Source: DATAZK01 sp965199805 (lineage in GTDB: Bacteria; Actinomycetota; Actinomycetes; Frankiales; Frankiaceae). From it: a stretch of DNA of 64,000 nucleotides. The stretch's first letter is position 1. The number at the start of each line of letters is the position of its first letter. Where the stretch lies: NCBI GenBank assembly GCA_965199805.1, contig CBDATO010000001.1, positions 3,348,001 to 3,412,000 of the forward strand. The letters are read 5' to 3'. The translations under genes and the position numbers were made by a program. The notes beneath the pieces were generated by a model. It was not told the origin of the DNA, did no database searches, and was given only the letters and a program-made list of their open reading frames with translations. Below, piece after piece: positions 1-7,438 of the stretch.

Positions 1-2
1 CG

Positions 3-734
3 GAGCTCGACGACGAGTTCGCCACCACGGCGAGCGAGTTCGACTCGCTGGACGAGCTCAAGGCCGACCTCACCGACAAGCTCGAGAAGATGCGCCGCTA
101 CGAGCAGGGTGCGCAGGCCCGTGACCGGCTGCTCGACAAGCTGCTCGACCTGGTCGACGTGCCGCTCCCGGAGTCGGCCGTCAAGGCCGAGGTCGAGGGC
201 CGTGAGCACAACCTCGGCCACGAGCTCGAGCGCTACGGCATGACCCGCGCGACCTACCTCGAGACCATCGAGAAGACCGACGAGGAGTTCACCGCCGAGA
301 CCCGCGAGGCGTCCGAGAAGGCCGTCAAGTCGCAGCTGGTGCTCGACGCCCTGGCCGAGAAGGACGAGCTGGGCGTCGAGCAGGAAGAGCTGACCGACCA
401 CCTCATCCGCCGCGCGCAGCAGTCCGGCATGCCGCCGCAGGACTTCGCCAACCAGATCATGCAGGGCGGCAACATCGGCATGCTCTTCGCCGAGGTGCGC
501 CGCGGCAAGGCTCTCGCCGGGCTGATGGAGTCGGCGAAGATCGTCGACGAGTCGGGCAACGAGGTCGACCTGTCGCTGCTCGACGAGGACGACGAGGACG
601 GTCCGGAGATCCTCGAGGCCGACCTCTCGGCCGAGAACGACGAGCTGGACGACGACGACGTCGACGACCTCGACGAGGACGACGACGAGGCCCCCGAGCA
701 GTCCGCGACCGAGGCGGGCGACAGCAAGGAGTAG
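3..734 (+). CDS. tig: Trigger factor, C-terminal part (5' end outside the window)
   Basis: This is the 3' part of the ribosome-associated folding chaperone and peptidyl-prolyl isomerase. The reading frame is open from base 3, so the ribosome-binding and PPIase domains lie upstream of the window. What remains is the helical C-terminal substrate-cradle domain, followed by a strongly acidic tail of roughly 50 residues rich in Asp and Glu. The gene sits directly before clpP1 and clpP2, the usual actinobacterial order linking nascent-chain folding to degradation. A strong hairpin follows the stop codon, so transcription probably ends before clpP1. Identity rests on the helical sequence, the acidic tail and synteny. 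Confidence 0.9.
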   Translation, partial: ELDDEFATTASEFDSLDELKADLTDKLEKMRRYEQGAQARDRLLDKLLDLVDVPLPESAVKAEVEGREHNLGHELERYGMTRATYLETIEKTDEEFTAETREASEKAVKSQLVLDALAEKDELGVEQEELTDHLIRRAQQSGMPPQDFANQIMQGGNIGMLFAEVRRGKALAGLMESAKIVDESGNEVDLSLLDEDDEDGPEILEADLSAENDELDDDDVDDLDEDDDEAPEQSATEAGDSKE

Positions 735-756
735 GCGCGGCCGGCTGACCGGCCGT

Positions 757-803
757 GCGGTTTCGCCCTGGGCGCAGCTCGTTCACGCCTAGGGCGAAAC
801 CGC
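757..803 (+). terminator. Hairpin terminator after tig
   Basis: Two 18-base arms (757-774 and 786-803) are inverted repeats with one mismatch around an 11-base loop. No T-tract follows, as is common for high-GC actinobacterial terminators. It separates tig from clpP1, which starts at 918. Confidence 0.75.
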
Positions 804-917
804 TCAACGCAAGCCGCCCAGGCGCCGACCTCCTGGTTAGGGTCACTGGCAGGAGCTGCGAAAAGGCCACCCCGGAAGCAGGGGCGCGGCCTCAGCGAAT
901 CTCGAAGGAGCGGCGAC

Positions 918-1544
918 ATGAGCGATCTGGTGCTACCCACGCTGCAGATGCGTGGCCCGGGCCCCGGCTCTCCGACGCTCGACGACCGGGTCTACGACCG
1001 GCTGCTGCGCGAGCGGATCATCTTCCTCGGCAGCGTCGTCGAGGACACCATTGCGAATGCGATCTGTGCCCAGCTGCTGCTGCTCGCGGCCGAGGACGAC
1101 ACGCGTGACATCTCGCTGTACATCAACTCGCCCGGCGGCTCGGTGACGGCCGGCATGGCCATCTACGACACGATGGAGTTCATCCCCAACGACGTGTCGA
1201 CGGTCGCGATCGGCCTGGCGGCCAGCATGGGGCAGTTCCTGCTCTGCGCCGGCGCCAAGGGCAAGCGTTACGCCACCCCGCACGCGCGGATCATGATGCA
1301 CCAGCCGTCCGGCGGCATCGGCGGTACGGCAGCCGACATCGCCATCCAGGCCGAGCAGATGATCCACACCCGCCGGGTGCTGCAGGACCGCATCGCGTTC
1401 CACACCGGCCAGACGGTCGAGCGCATCGAAGAGGATTCCGACCGCGACCGCTGGTTCACCGCGGAAGAGGCAGCTGAGTACGGCTTCATCGACAAGGTCG
1501 TCGCGCGCGCCACGCAGGTGCCCAGCGTCGGCCCGGTCAGTTGA
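918..1544 (+). CDS. clpP1: ATP-dependent Clp protease proteolytic subunit ClpP1
   Basis: A 208-residue cytoplasmic serine protease subunit that forms the Clp barrel with its neighbour ClpP2 and degrades substrates unfolded by ClpX or ClpC. The catalytic Ser is at 103 (LAASMGQ) and the catalytic His at 128 (MMHQP). The Asp is in the DRDRW segment near residue 175. The oxyanion loop SPGGS is at 71-75. The ATG at 918 has an AAGGAG Shine-Dalgarno sequence about 8 bases upstream. The clpP2 ATG lies 14 bases after the stop, so the two are co-transcribed. Actinobacteria generally need both paralogues for an active mixed complex. Confidence 0.95.
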   Translation: MSDLVLPTLQMRGPGPGSPTLDDRVYDRLLRERIIFLGSVVEDTIANAICAQLLLLAAEDDTRDISLYINSPGGSVTAGMAIYDTMEFIPNDVSTVAIGLAASMGQFLLCAGAKGKRYATPHARIMMHQPSGGIGGTAADIAIQAEQMIHTRRVLQDRIAFHTGQTVERIEEDSDRDRWFTAEEAAEYGFIDKVVARATQVPSVGPVS

Positions 1545-1558
1545 GAGGGAGAAACACC

Positions 1559-2215
1559 ATGACTGAGCCGATGACCCAGGCAGATGCCTACATGGAGCAG
1601 TACAACCGCTACGTCCTGCCCAACATCATCGAGCGCACCAGCCGCGGCGAGTACGGCATGGACCCGTACTCGAAGCTGCTCAAGGAGCGCATCGTCTTCC
1701 TCGGCGTCCAGATCGACGACGTCTCGGCTAACGACGTGATGGCGCAGCTGCTCTTCCTCGAGTCCGAGGACCCCGACCGCGACATCAACATCTACATCAA
1801 CTCGCCGGGTGGCTCGTTCACCTCGCTGACGGCGATCTACGACACGATGCAGTTCATCCGTCCCGACGTGTCGACGGTCTGCCTCGGCCAGGCGGCCAGC
1901 GCCGCAGCCGTTCTGCTCGGCGCCGGCACCAAGGGCAAGCGCTTCGCCGTGCCTAACGCGCGCATCCTGATCCACCAGCCGTCGGGCTCGGGCGAGGGCC
2001 AGTCCTCGGACATCGAGATCCAGGCCAACGAGATCATGCGCATGCGGGCCCTGCTCGAGCGGATGCTGGCCGACCACACCGGCCGCACCGAGGAGCAGGT
2101 CCGCAAGGACATCAACCGCGACAAGATCCTGACCGCCGCCGAGGCCGTCGAGTACGGCCTCATCGACGAGGTCATCAAGTCGCGTAAGACGTCCACCCTC
2201 CGCGCGGCGGGTTGA
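1559..2215 (+). CDS. clpP2: ATP-dependent Clp protease proteolytic subunit ClpP2
   Basis: A 218-residue second ClpP paralogue. It has the SPGGS loop, the nucleophile in GQAASAA and the catalytic His in LIHQPSG. A longer frame beginning at TTG 1541 overlaps the clpP1 stop. The ATG at 1559 is preferred because GAGGGAGA lies just upstream and the family starts here. It differs from ClpP1 in its N-terminal loop, as expected for the subunit that docks the AAA+ partner. It is the second gene of the clpP1-clpP2 operon and is followed by a hairpin that separates it from clpX. Confidence 0.95.
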   Translation: MTEPMTQADAYMEQYNRYVLPNIIERTSRGEYGMDPYSKLLKERIVFLGVQIDDVSANDVMAQLLFLESEDPDRDINIYINSPGGSFTSLTAIYDTMQFIRPDVSTVCLGQAASAAAVLLGAGTKGKRFAVPNARILIHQPSGSGEGQSSDIEIQANEIMRMRALLERMLADHTGRTEEQVRKDINRDKILTAAEAVEYGLIDEVIKSRKTSTLRAAG

Positions 2216-2224
2216 GCTCGCGTT

Positions 2225-2272
2225 CCGGCTTGCACGGGGCGATGCTGAGAGTAGCGTCCCGTGCCAAGCCGG
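2225..2272 (+). terminator. Hairpin between clpP2 and clpX
   Basis: Arms 2225-2238 and 2258-2272 pair over 14 base pairs with one bulged C, around a loop of about 19 bases. It probably ends the clpP1-clpP2 transcript. clpX would then need its own promoter in 2273-2390, but no convincing -35/-10 pair was recognised there. Confidence 0.65.
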
Positions 2273-2404
2273 ACCCGCACACCCAGTACAGCGTGATGCA
2301 TGACAGGCAAGCACTGCACGTCTCAGCCGCCGTTCCCGGGGCTGTTGATCTGACCGAGCAGCTGGGCCGCGCGACGTGGCCCGCCGACAGCAGGGGAGTG
2401 GCCG

Positions 2405-3676
2405 GTGGCCCGCATCGGTGACGGTGGAGACCTGCTGAAATGCTCGTTCTGCGGCAAGTCGCAGAAGCAGGTCAAGAAGCTCATCGCCGGGCCCGGCGTC
2501 TACATCTGCGACGAGTGCATCGAGCTCTGCAACGAGATCATCGAGGAAGAGCTATCGGAGTCCTCGGAGCTCAAGTGGGACGACCTGCCCAAGCCCAAGG
2601 AGATCTACGAGTTCCTCGACTCGTACGTCGTGGGCCAGGAGACCGCCAAGAAGACGCTGTCGGTCGCGGTCTACAACCACTACAAGCGCGTCCAGGCCGG
2701 CACCGCCGACGGCAAGAGTGAGGTCGAGCTCGCCAAGAGCAACATCTTGCTGCTCGGCCCCACCGGCTGCGGCAAGACGCTGCTCGCGCAGACCCTCGCC
2801 CGCATGCTCAACGTACCGTTCGCCATCGCCGACGCCACCGCGCTCACCGAGGCGGGCTACGTCGGCGAGGACGTCGAGAACATCCTGCTCAAGCTGATCC
2901 AGGCCGCTGACTACGACGTCAAGAAGGCCGAGACCGGGATCATCTACATCGACGAGGTCGACAAGATCGCCCGCAAGTCGGAGAACCCGTCGATCACCCG
3001 CGACGTCTCCGGCGAAGGTGTTCAGCAGGCGCTGCTGAAGATCCTGGAAGGGACGACGGCCAGCGTGCCGCCGCAGGGCGGGCGCAAGCACCCCCACCAG
3101 GAGTTCATCCAGATCGACACCACCAACGTGCTGTTCATCTGCGGTGGCGCGTTCGCCGGCCTCGACAAGGTGATCGAGGGGCGCATCGGCAAGAAGGCGC
3201 TCGGCTTCCGCGCGGTGCTCGCCAGCAAGTACGACACCGACCGCAACGACGTCTTCGGCGACGTGATGCCCGAGGACCTGCTGAAGTTTGGCATGATCCC
3301 GGAGTTCATCGGCCGGCTGCCCGTCATCACCAGCGTCGAGAGCCTCGACCGTGAGGCGCTCATCCAGATCCTGACCGAGCCGAAGAACGCGCTGGTACGC
3401 CAGTACCGCCGCCTGTTCGACCTCGACGGCGTCGACCTCGACTTCTCCGACGACGCCCTCGAGGCCATCGCCGAGCAGGCAATCCTGCGCGGCACCGGCG
3501 CCCGTGGCCTGCGCGCGATCATGGAAGAGGTCCTGCTCTCGGTGATGTACGACATCCCGAGCCGCAAGGACGTCGCCAAGGTCGTCGTCACCCGCGAGAC
3601 GGTGCTCGAGCACGTCAACCCGACGATCGTCCCCCGCGAGGCTCCCAAGCGCGAGCGCCGCGAGAAGTCCGCCTGA
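2405..3676 (+). CDS. clpX: ATP-dependent Clp protease ATP-binding subunit ClpX
   Basis: A 423-residue AAA+ unfoldase that feeds substrates to the ClpP1P2 barrel. The N-terminal zinc-binding domain has Cys13, Cys16, Cys35 and Cys38. Walker A (GPTGCGKT) is at 118-125, Walker B is in IIYIDEVDKI, and the C-terminal small AAA+ domain carries the sensor-2 GARGLR segment. The start is GTG 2405 with AGGGGAG 7 to 13 bases upstream. Length and domain order are normal. It lies downstream of clpP2 but is separated by a hairpin, so expression may be partly independent. Confidence 0.97.
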   Translation: MARIGDGGDLLKCSFCGKSQKQVKKLIAGPGVYICDECIELCNEIIEEELSESSELKWDDLPKPKEIYEFLDSYVVGQETAKKTLSVAVYNHYKRVQAGTADGKSEVELAKSNILLLGPTGCGKTLLAQTLARMLNVPFAIADATALTEAGYVGEDVENILLKLIQAADYDVKKAETGIIYIDEVDKIARKSENPSITRDVSGEGVQQALLKILEGTTASVPPQGGRKHPHQEFIQIDTTNVLFICGGAFAGLDKVIEGRIGKKALGFRAVLASKYDTDRNDVFGDVMPEDLLKFGMIPEFIGRLPVITSVESLDREALIQILTEPKNALVRQYRRLFDLDGVDLDFSDDALEAIAEQAILRGTGARGLRAIMEEVLLSVMYDIPSRKDVAKVVVTRETVLEHVNPTIVPREAPKRERREKSA

Positions 3677-3677
3677 C

Positions 3678-3715
3678 GCTCGCCGCTTGAGGCTCAGCCG
3701 CGGTAGGCGGCGAGC
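3678..3715. terminator. Bidirectional terminator between clpX and the thioesterase gene
   Basis: A perfect 9-bp inverted repeat, GCTCGCCGC (3678-3686) and GCGGCGAGC (3707-3715), with a 20-base loop. It sits between two convergent genes and overlaps the last codons of the thioesterase gene. Confidence 0.65.
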
Positions 3716-4467
3716 TGGCGTACGGACGCGGTGAGGCGGCCTGTCTCGTCCCACAGGGTGCACGTCTCGTCGATCCAGCCACCGGCGACGAGCTGGGCGC
3801 TTTGCTCGATCATCAGCCAGCCCGGCTGCGGCCGGGAGCGGATGTGCGCGTCGAGCGTGATGGTCGGCACCCAGCCCTTGAGTCCGAGGTCGACCGTGAC
3901 CGGCGGTGGCGCGTCACCGGCGATGAGCAGCCAGTACGGGTCCAGCTCGCCCTCGTCGGCGCGGCGGATCCACCCGCGCACCACCGCCTGACCGGCGGGC
4001 TCGCCGTGCATCCACCGCGTGGTGGCCGGGTCGAGCCGCAGGTCGAGGAAGTCGAGGTGGCCGAGGCGCGCGTTGGGGCCGATCTCGGCGTCGGAGCGCG
4101 GGCAGTCGGCGACCGGCGCCAGCGTCGGCGGTGCGGCCGACGGCGCGACGAACACCGGCTCGGCGGTCGGCAGTGTGCCCGCGGTGATGAGCACCTCGAC
4201 CCGCAGCTTGTCGCCCTGGGTCAGCCGGGCGCGGGAGACGCCGACGGTGCGCCCGGTGCGCAGCGGCTCGACCGTGACCGTCGCCGGCCCGGGATCCGGC
4301 GCCGACGCGAAGTGCGCACTGACCCCGAGCGGATCCGGATGCGCGGCGTCGTCACCGATCGCCGCCCGCACGATCTCGGCCAGCAGGTAGCCACCGTGGA
4401 TCTTGTCGACGATCGCCCAGCGCCCGTCGAGGTCGACGGGGACGGTGCGCACGACGGGTGAGGTCAC
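3694..4467 (-). CDS. Thioesterase family protein (double-hotdog acyl-CoA thioesterase-like)
   Basis: A 257-residue protein resembling TesB-like double-hotdog thioesterases. The N-terminal segment around KIHGGYLLAEIV matches the first hotdog helix. The C-terminal half, with WLMIEQSAQLVAGGW followed by a conserved Arg/Thr/Ser strand, matches the second. It probably hydrolyses an acyl-CoA thioester, but the natural substrate cannot be read from sequence. The start is GTG 4467, with a GAGG-type Shine-Dalgarno very close by. The gene converges on clpX and lies 21 bases upstream, in the direction of transcription, of the stop-proximal neighbour's region; a shared terminator closes it. An acyl-CoA-binding hotdog of another role remains possible. 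Confidence 0.75.
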   Translation of the reverse strand: MTSPVVRTVPVDLDGRWAIVDKIHGGYLLAEIVRAAIGDDAAHPDPLGVSAHFASAPDPGPATVTVEPLRTGRTVGVSRARLTQGDKLRVEVLITAGTLPTAEPVFVAPSAAPPTLAPVADCPRSDAEIGPNARLGHLDFLDLRLDPATTRWMHGEPAGQAVVRGWIRRADEGELDPYWLLIAGDAPPPVTVDLGLKGWVPTITLDAHIRSRPQPGWLMIEQSAQLVAGGWIDETCTLWDETGRLTASVRQLAAYRG

Positions 4468-4488
4468 CCCTCGAACGTTAGGTGACGA

Positions 4489-6156
4489 TCAGTGCTCGGC
4501 GTACGCCCGCATCTCACGGGTGATGATCTCCACCATGGCCGGCTTCGGCGTGCCGGTCATGTAGACCATGCCCACCGCCGACGTGCCCCGGAAGACGCAG
4601 TACGCGATCGGCGAGGCGCCGCTCTGGCCGCCGCAGGTCATCGACCCACCGGCCGCGCCGGGTGCGACGGCCGTGAAGGCACCGACCCGGTTGCCGGCAG
4701 CCGGCTTGCGCACGTTCGCCAGCAGCGTCGAGTACGCGGACGCCAGGTTGGCGGCGGCCGGCCGGTAGGTGGTGGCGACGACGCCCGGCGTCCCGCTCGC
4801 GTAGACCGAGACCTGCGCCGTCTTCCCGATCGCGGGCAGCTGCTGCGCGGCGAAGGCCTTGAGCTGCTGCGCCTGCCGGGTGGCGGCCGCGCTGGTCTGC
4901 TGGGTGTAGCCGGACAGCTGCTTCGGGAAGCCGTACTGGCCGGTGGCGGCCGTACCGGTGCCGCCGGCGCTCGCCGGAGCCTGCGTCGGCCGGACCGACG
5001 GAGCAGCCGCCGTCGGCACCGAGGTCGGGGTGTCGGTGCTGTCGGAGCTCTTGTTCAGCTGGGTGTAGCCGAAGTAGCCGCCACCGGCGACGACGACGAG
5101 TGCCAGCAGCGCGAGGAGCTTGCGGTCGGGGCCGCGCTTGGCCCGGCGCTTGCCGTCCGCGGCGGGTCCTTCGCCGTCGTTGCCGTCGTCGGCGCTGAGC
5201 GGGGTCAGCGGGTGGACGGGCTCCGGGTCGAAGCCGGGCGCCGGCGGAGGGAACGGCGGGGGAAACGCGGGCGCGGACATGTCTCCGGCCGGGCCGACGT
5301 GCGCCGGTGCCTCCGGAAAGGCGGGTGCCGGCGCGGCGAAGTGCTGCGGCGAGTCGAAGCCCGGGTCGAGCTGCACCCCGTACGTGGGCAGCGGGGTGAA
5401 GGTGGTGGGCGCGGGGGGCTCGTAGCCGCCGGGCATCGGTGCAGGCTCGGCGGGGGCGAACGTCGGCACGGCGTACGCCTGCAGGGCCGGCGGCGGCTGG
5501 GGCGGCTGCTGGGGCTCAGGTGCGGGGTAGGCGGCCGGAGCGGGATACGTCGCCGGCGGCAGCATCGCCTCGATCGGCTCGACCGGGGCGTACGTGCCCG
5601 GGTGCGGCGGGTGCGTCGGCTGGAACGCGACGGGCGTCTCGAACGACGCCGGCGGCGGGAAGTCGGCCACCGGCGCGGTCTTGGTCATCGGCACGGGGTT
5701 CATCGGGGCGGCCTGCTGCGGCTGGCCGAACTGCGGCGGCTCGTACGGCTGGCCGTACTGGGGCGCCGCGTACTGCTGCTGGGGCTGGGGCGCCTCGAAC
5801 TGCGGCTGCGCGTACGGCTGGCCGTACTGGGGCTGCTCGTACTGGGGCTGCTGGTGTTGGGGTTGTTCGTACTGCGGCTGCTCGTACTGCGGCTGCTCGT
5901 ACTGGGGCTGCTCGTACTGGGGCTGCACGGGCGGCGCCAGGAAGGCCACCGGGATCTCGCCGGCCGGTGCCTCGAACTGCGGGTGCGGTGCGGCACCGGG
6001 ATACGTCTGCGGCTCGTAGCCGTACTCGGGAGCGTCCGGCTGCGTACGCGGACCCGGCACCGCAGAGGCCTCCGGCGGGTCGAACGGTTCGCCGGGCAGC
6101 ACGGTGCGTGACGCCTGAGCCAGATGGGCTCCGGGTGCGGGATGGCGCTGCTCCAC
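4489..6156 (-). CDS. Pro/Gln-repeat single-pass membrane protein, unknown function
   Basis: A 555-residue protein with three zones. Residues 1 to about 340 are disordered and rich in Pro, Gln, Ala and Tyr, with tandem PQYEQ/PQYGQ-like repeats at about residues 70-145. One membrane segment at about 344-366 (LLALLALVVVAGG) follows a basic stretch. A Thr/Ala-rich linker and an exported C-terminal domain of about 150 residues with two Cys complete it. The frame extends to 6216, but GTG 6156 has GGAG 6 bases upstream and is the better start. The predicted topology is cytoplasmic repeats and external C-terminus. No family was recognised. It is divergent from the oxidoreductase at 6272. Confidence 0.75.
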   Translation of the reverse strand: MEQRHPAPGAHLAQASRTVLPGEPFDPPEASAVPGPRTQPDAPEYGYEPQTYPGAAPHPQFEAPAGEIPVAFLAPPVQPQYEQPQYEQPQYEQPQYEQPQHQQPQYEQPQYGQPYAQPQFEAPQPQQQYAAPQYGQPYEPPQFGQPQQAAPMNPVPMTKTAPVADFPPPASFETPVAFQPTHPPHPGTYAPVEPIEAMLPPATYPAPAAYPAPEPQQPPQPPPALQAYAVPTFAPAEPAPMPGGYEPPAPTTFTPLPTYGVQLDPGFDSPQHFAAPAPAFPEAPAHVGPAGDMSAPAFPPPFPPPAPGFDPEPVHPLTPLSADDGNDGEGPAADGKRRAKRGPDRKLLALLALVVVAGGGYFGYTQLNKSSDSTDTPTSVPTAAAPSVRPTQAPASAGGTGTAATGQYGFPKQLSGYTQQTSAAATRQAQQLKAFAAQQLPAIGKTAQVSVYASGTPGVVATTYRPAAANLASAYSTLLANVRKPAAGNRVGAFTAVAPGAAGGSMTCGGQSGASPIAYCVFRGTSAVGMVYMTGTPKPAMVEIITREMRAYAEH

Positions 6157-6271
6157 AAAGACTCCTGTGCGCGCGAGAAGGTGGCGGGTCCTTCTCCTGC
6201 AATCGGCACGAGCCACCGGCAGCTGAACCGCCGGTCGGAACCCGGCTCGCGCACCCTGCCAGACTGACCCG

Positions 6272-7243
6272 GTGGCTGCCGCGCGCTGGGGAATGACCGT
6301 CCCGTTCGAGGGGATCCCGCTCGCCGAGCAGGCCGACCTCTTCCGCGAGCTCGTCGACCTCGGCTACACCGACGCCTGGTCGAGCGAGGCGGGTGGCGCC
6401 GACGCGTTCACCCCGCTGGTGCTCGCCTCGGTGTGGGCGCCCGAGCTGCAGCTGGGGACGGCGATCGTGCCCGCGTATCTGCGTGGCCCGGCGCTGCTCG
6501 CCCAGACCGTGGCCGCCGTCGCCGATGCCGCCCCCGGCCGGTTCTCGCTCGGGCTCGGCAGCAGCAGCAACGTCATCGTCGAACGCTGGAACGGCATCCC
6601 CTTCGAGCAGCCGTATCAGCGCGTACGCGACACCGTCCGCTTCCTGAAGGCGGCGCTGAGCGGGGAGAAAGTCACCGAGAAGTACGAGACCTTCGAGGTG
6701 CAGGGCCTCAAGCTCGGCCGGCTGCCCGCCATTCCGCCCAAGATCATGGTGGCGGCGTTGCGACCCGGCATGCTGCGGCTGGCCGGCCGGGAGAGCGACG
6801 GCGTCATCCTCAACTGGCTGTCCGCCGACGACGTGCCCACCGTCGTCAGCGAGGTGGCCGCGGGTGCCGGCGGGGCCGAGCGGGAGGTCGTCGCGCGGAT
6901 CTTCGTGCTGCCGATCGAGGACGCCGACACCGCCCGCGCGATCGGCCGCCGTGCCATGGCGCCGTACCTGACCGTGCCCGTCTACACCGCCTTCCACCAG
7001 TGGCTCGGCCGCGGCGACATGATCGCGCCCGTGCTCGAGAAGTGGCAGGCCGGCGACCGCAAGGGCGCGCTCGAGGCCATCCCGGACGAGCTGGTGGACG
7101 CGCTGATCGTGCACGGGTCGCCCGAGCAGTGCCGCGAGCACCTGCAGCGCTACGTCGACGGCGGGGTGACGGTCCCGGTCATGGCGTTGATGGCGTCGTC
7201 ACAGGACGCGCCCCGCCTGCTGCGCGAGCTGGCGCCCCGCTGA
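6272..7243 (+). CDS. LLM-class F420-dependent oxidoreductase
   Basis: A 323-residue luciferase-like TIM-barrel enzyme expected to use the deazaflavin F420 for hydride transfer. Family features are the first strand WGMTVPFEG, the FSLGLGSSSNVIVERWNG segment that forms the cofactor site, and a late HGSPEQCREHL motif. The substrate is unknown. GTG 6272 is chosen because it keeps the first barrel strand, although its Shine-Dalgarno is weak; ATG 6293 would cut into the strand. It is divergent from the Pro/Gln-repeat protein, with a 115-base shared upstream region. An intergenic repeat element begins at the base after its stop codon. Confidence 0.88.
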   Translation: MAAARWGMTVPFEGIPLAEQADLFRELVDLGYTDAWSSEAGGADAFTPLVLASVWAPELQLGTAIVPAYLRGPALLAQTVAAVADAAPGRFSLGLGSSSNVIVERWNGIPFEQPYQRVRDTVRFLKAALSGEKVTEKYETFEVQGLKLGRLPAIPPKIMVAALRPGMLRLAGRESDGVILNWLSADDVPTVVSEVAAGAGGAEREVVARIFVLPIEDADTARAIGRRAMAPYLTVPVYTAFHQWLGRGDMIAPVLEKWQAGDRKGALEAIPDELVDALIVHGSPEQCREHLQRYVDGGVTVPVMALMASSQDAPRLLRELAPR

Positions 7244-7386
7244 CACAACCGATGGGATGTGCGCCGGGTCCTGGGGTTCGTGTTCGGGGACACAAGCGAT
7301 CGAATGCAGATGTGCGGACCTCACATCCGATCGGTTGTGGACGAGAACAGGAACCCTGACCCGCCGCCGACATCCGATCGGTTGTG
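7244..7386. repeat. Four-box mirror-symmetric intergenic repeat, copy 1
   Basis: Four related boxes with core ATCGGTTGTG or its complement CACAACCGAT occur at 7244-7261, about 7291-7314 (divergent), 7322-7339 and 7369-7386. The first two point one way and the last two the other. Within each arm the boxes are 47 bases apart, so the element is a large imperfect palindrome. The same layout recurs at 35113-35254, and the spacers between boxes are also similar. It fills the gap between the oxidoreductase stop and valS. It could be a miniature inverted-repeat element, a REP-like sequence or a structured RNA; function is unknown. Confidence 0.75.
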
Positions 7387-7438
7387 CCGCAGGCGGACGA
7401 GCGGCCGGCGGGCGCGCCCTGATCCATAGACTCGCCCC

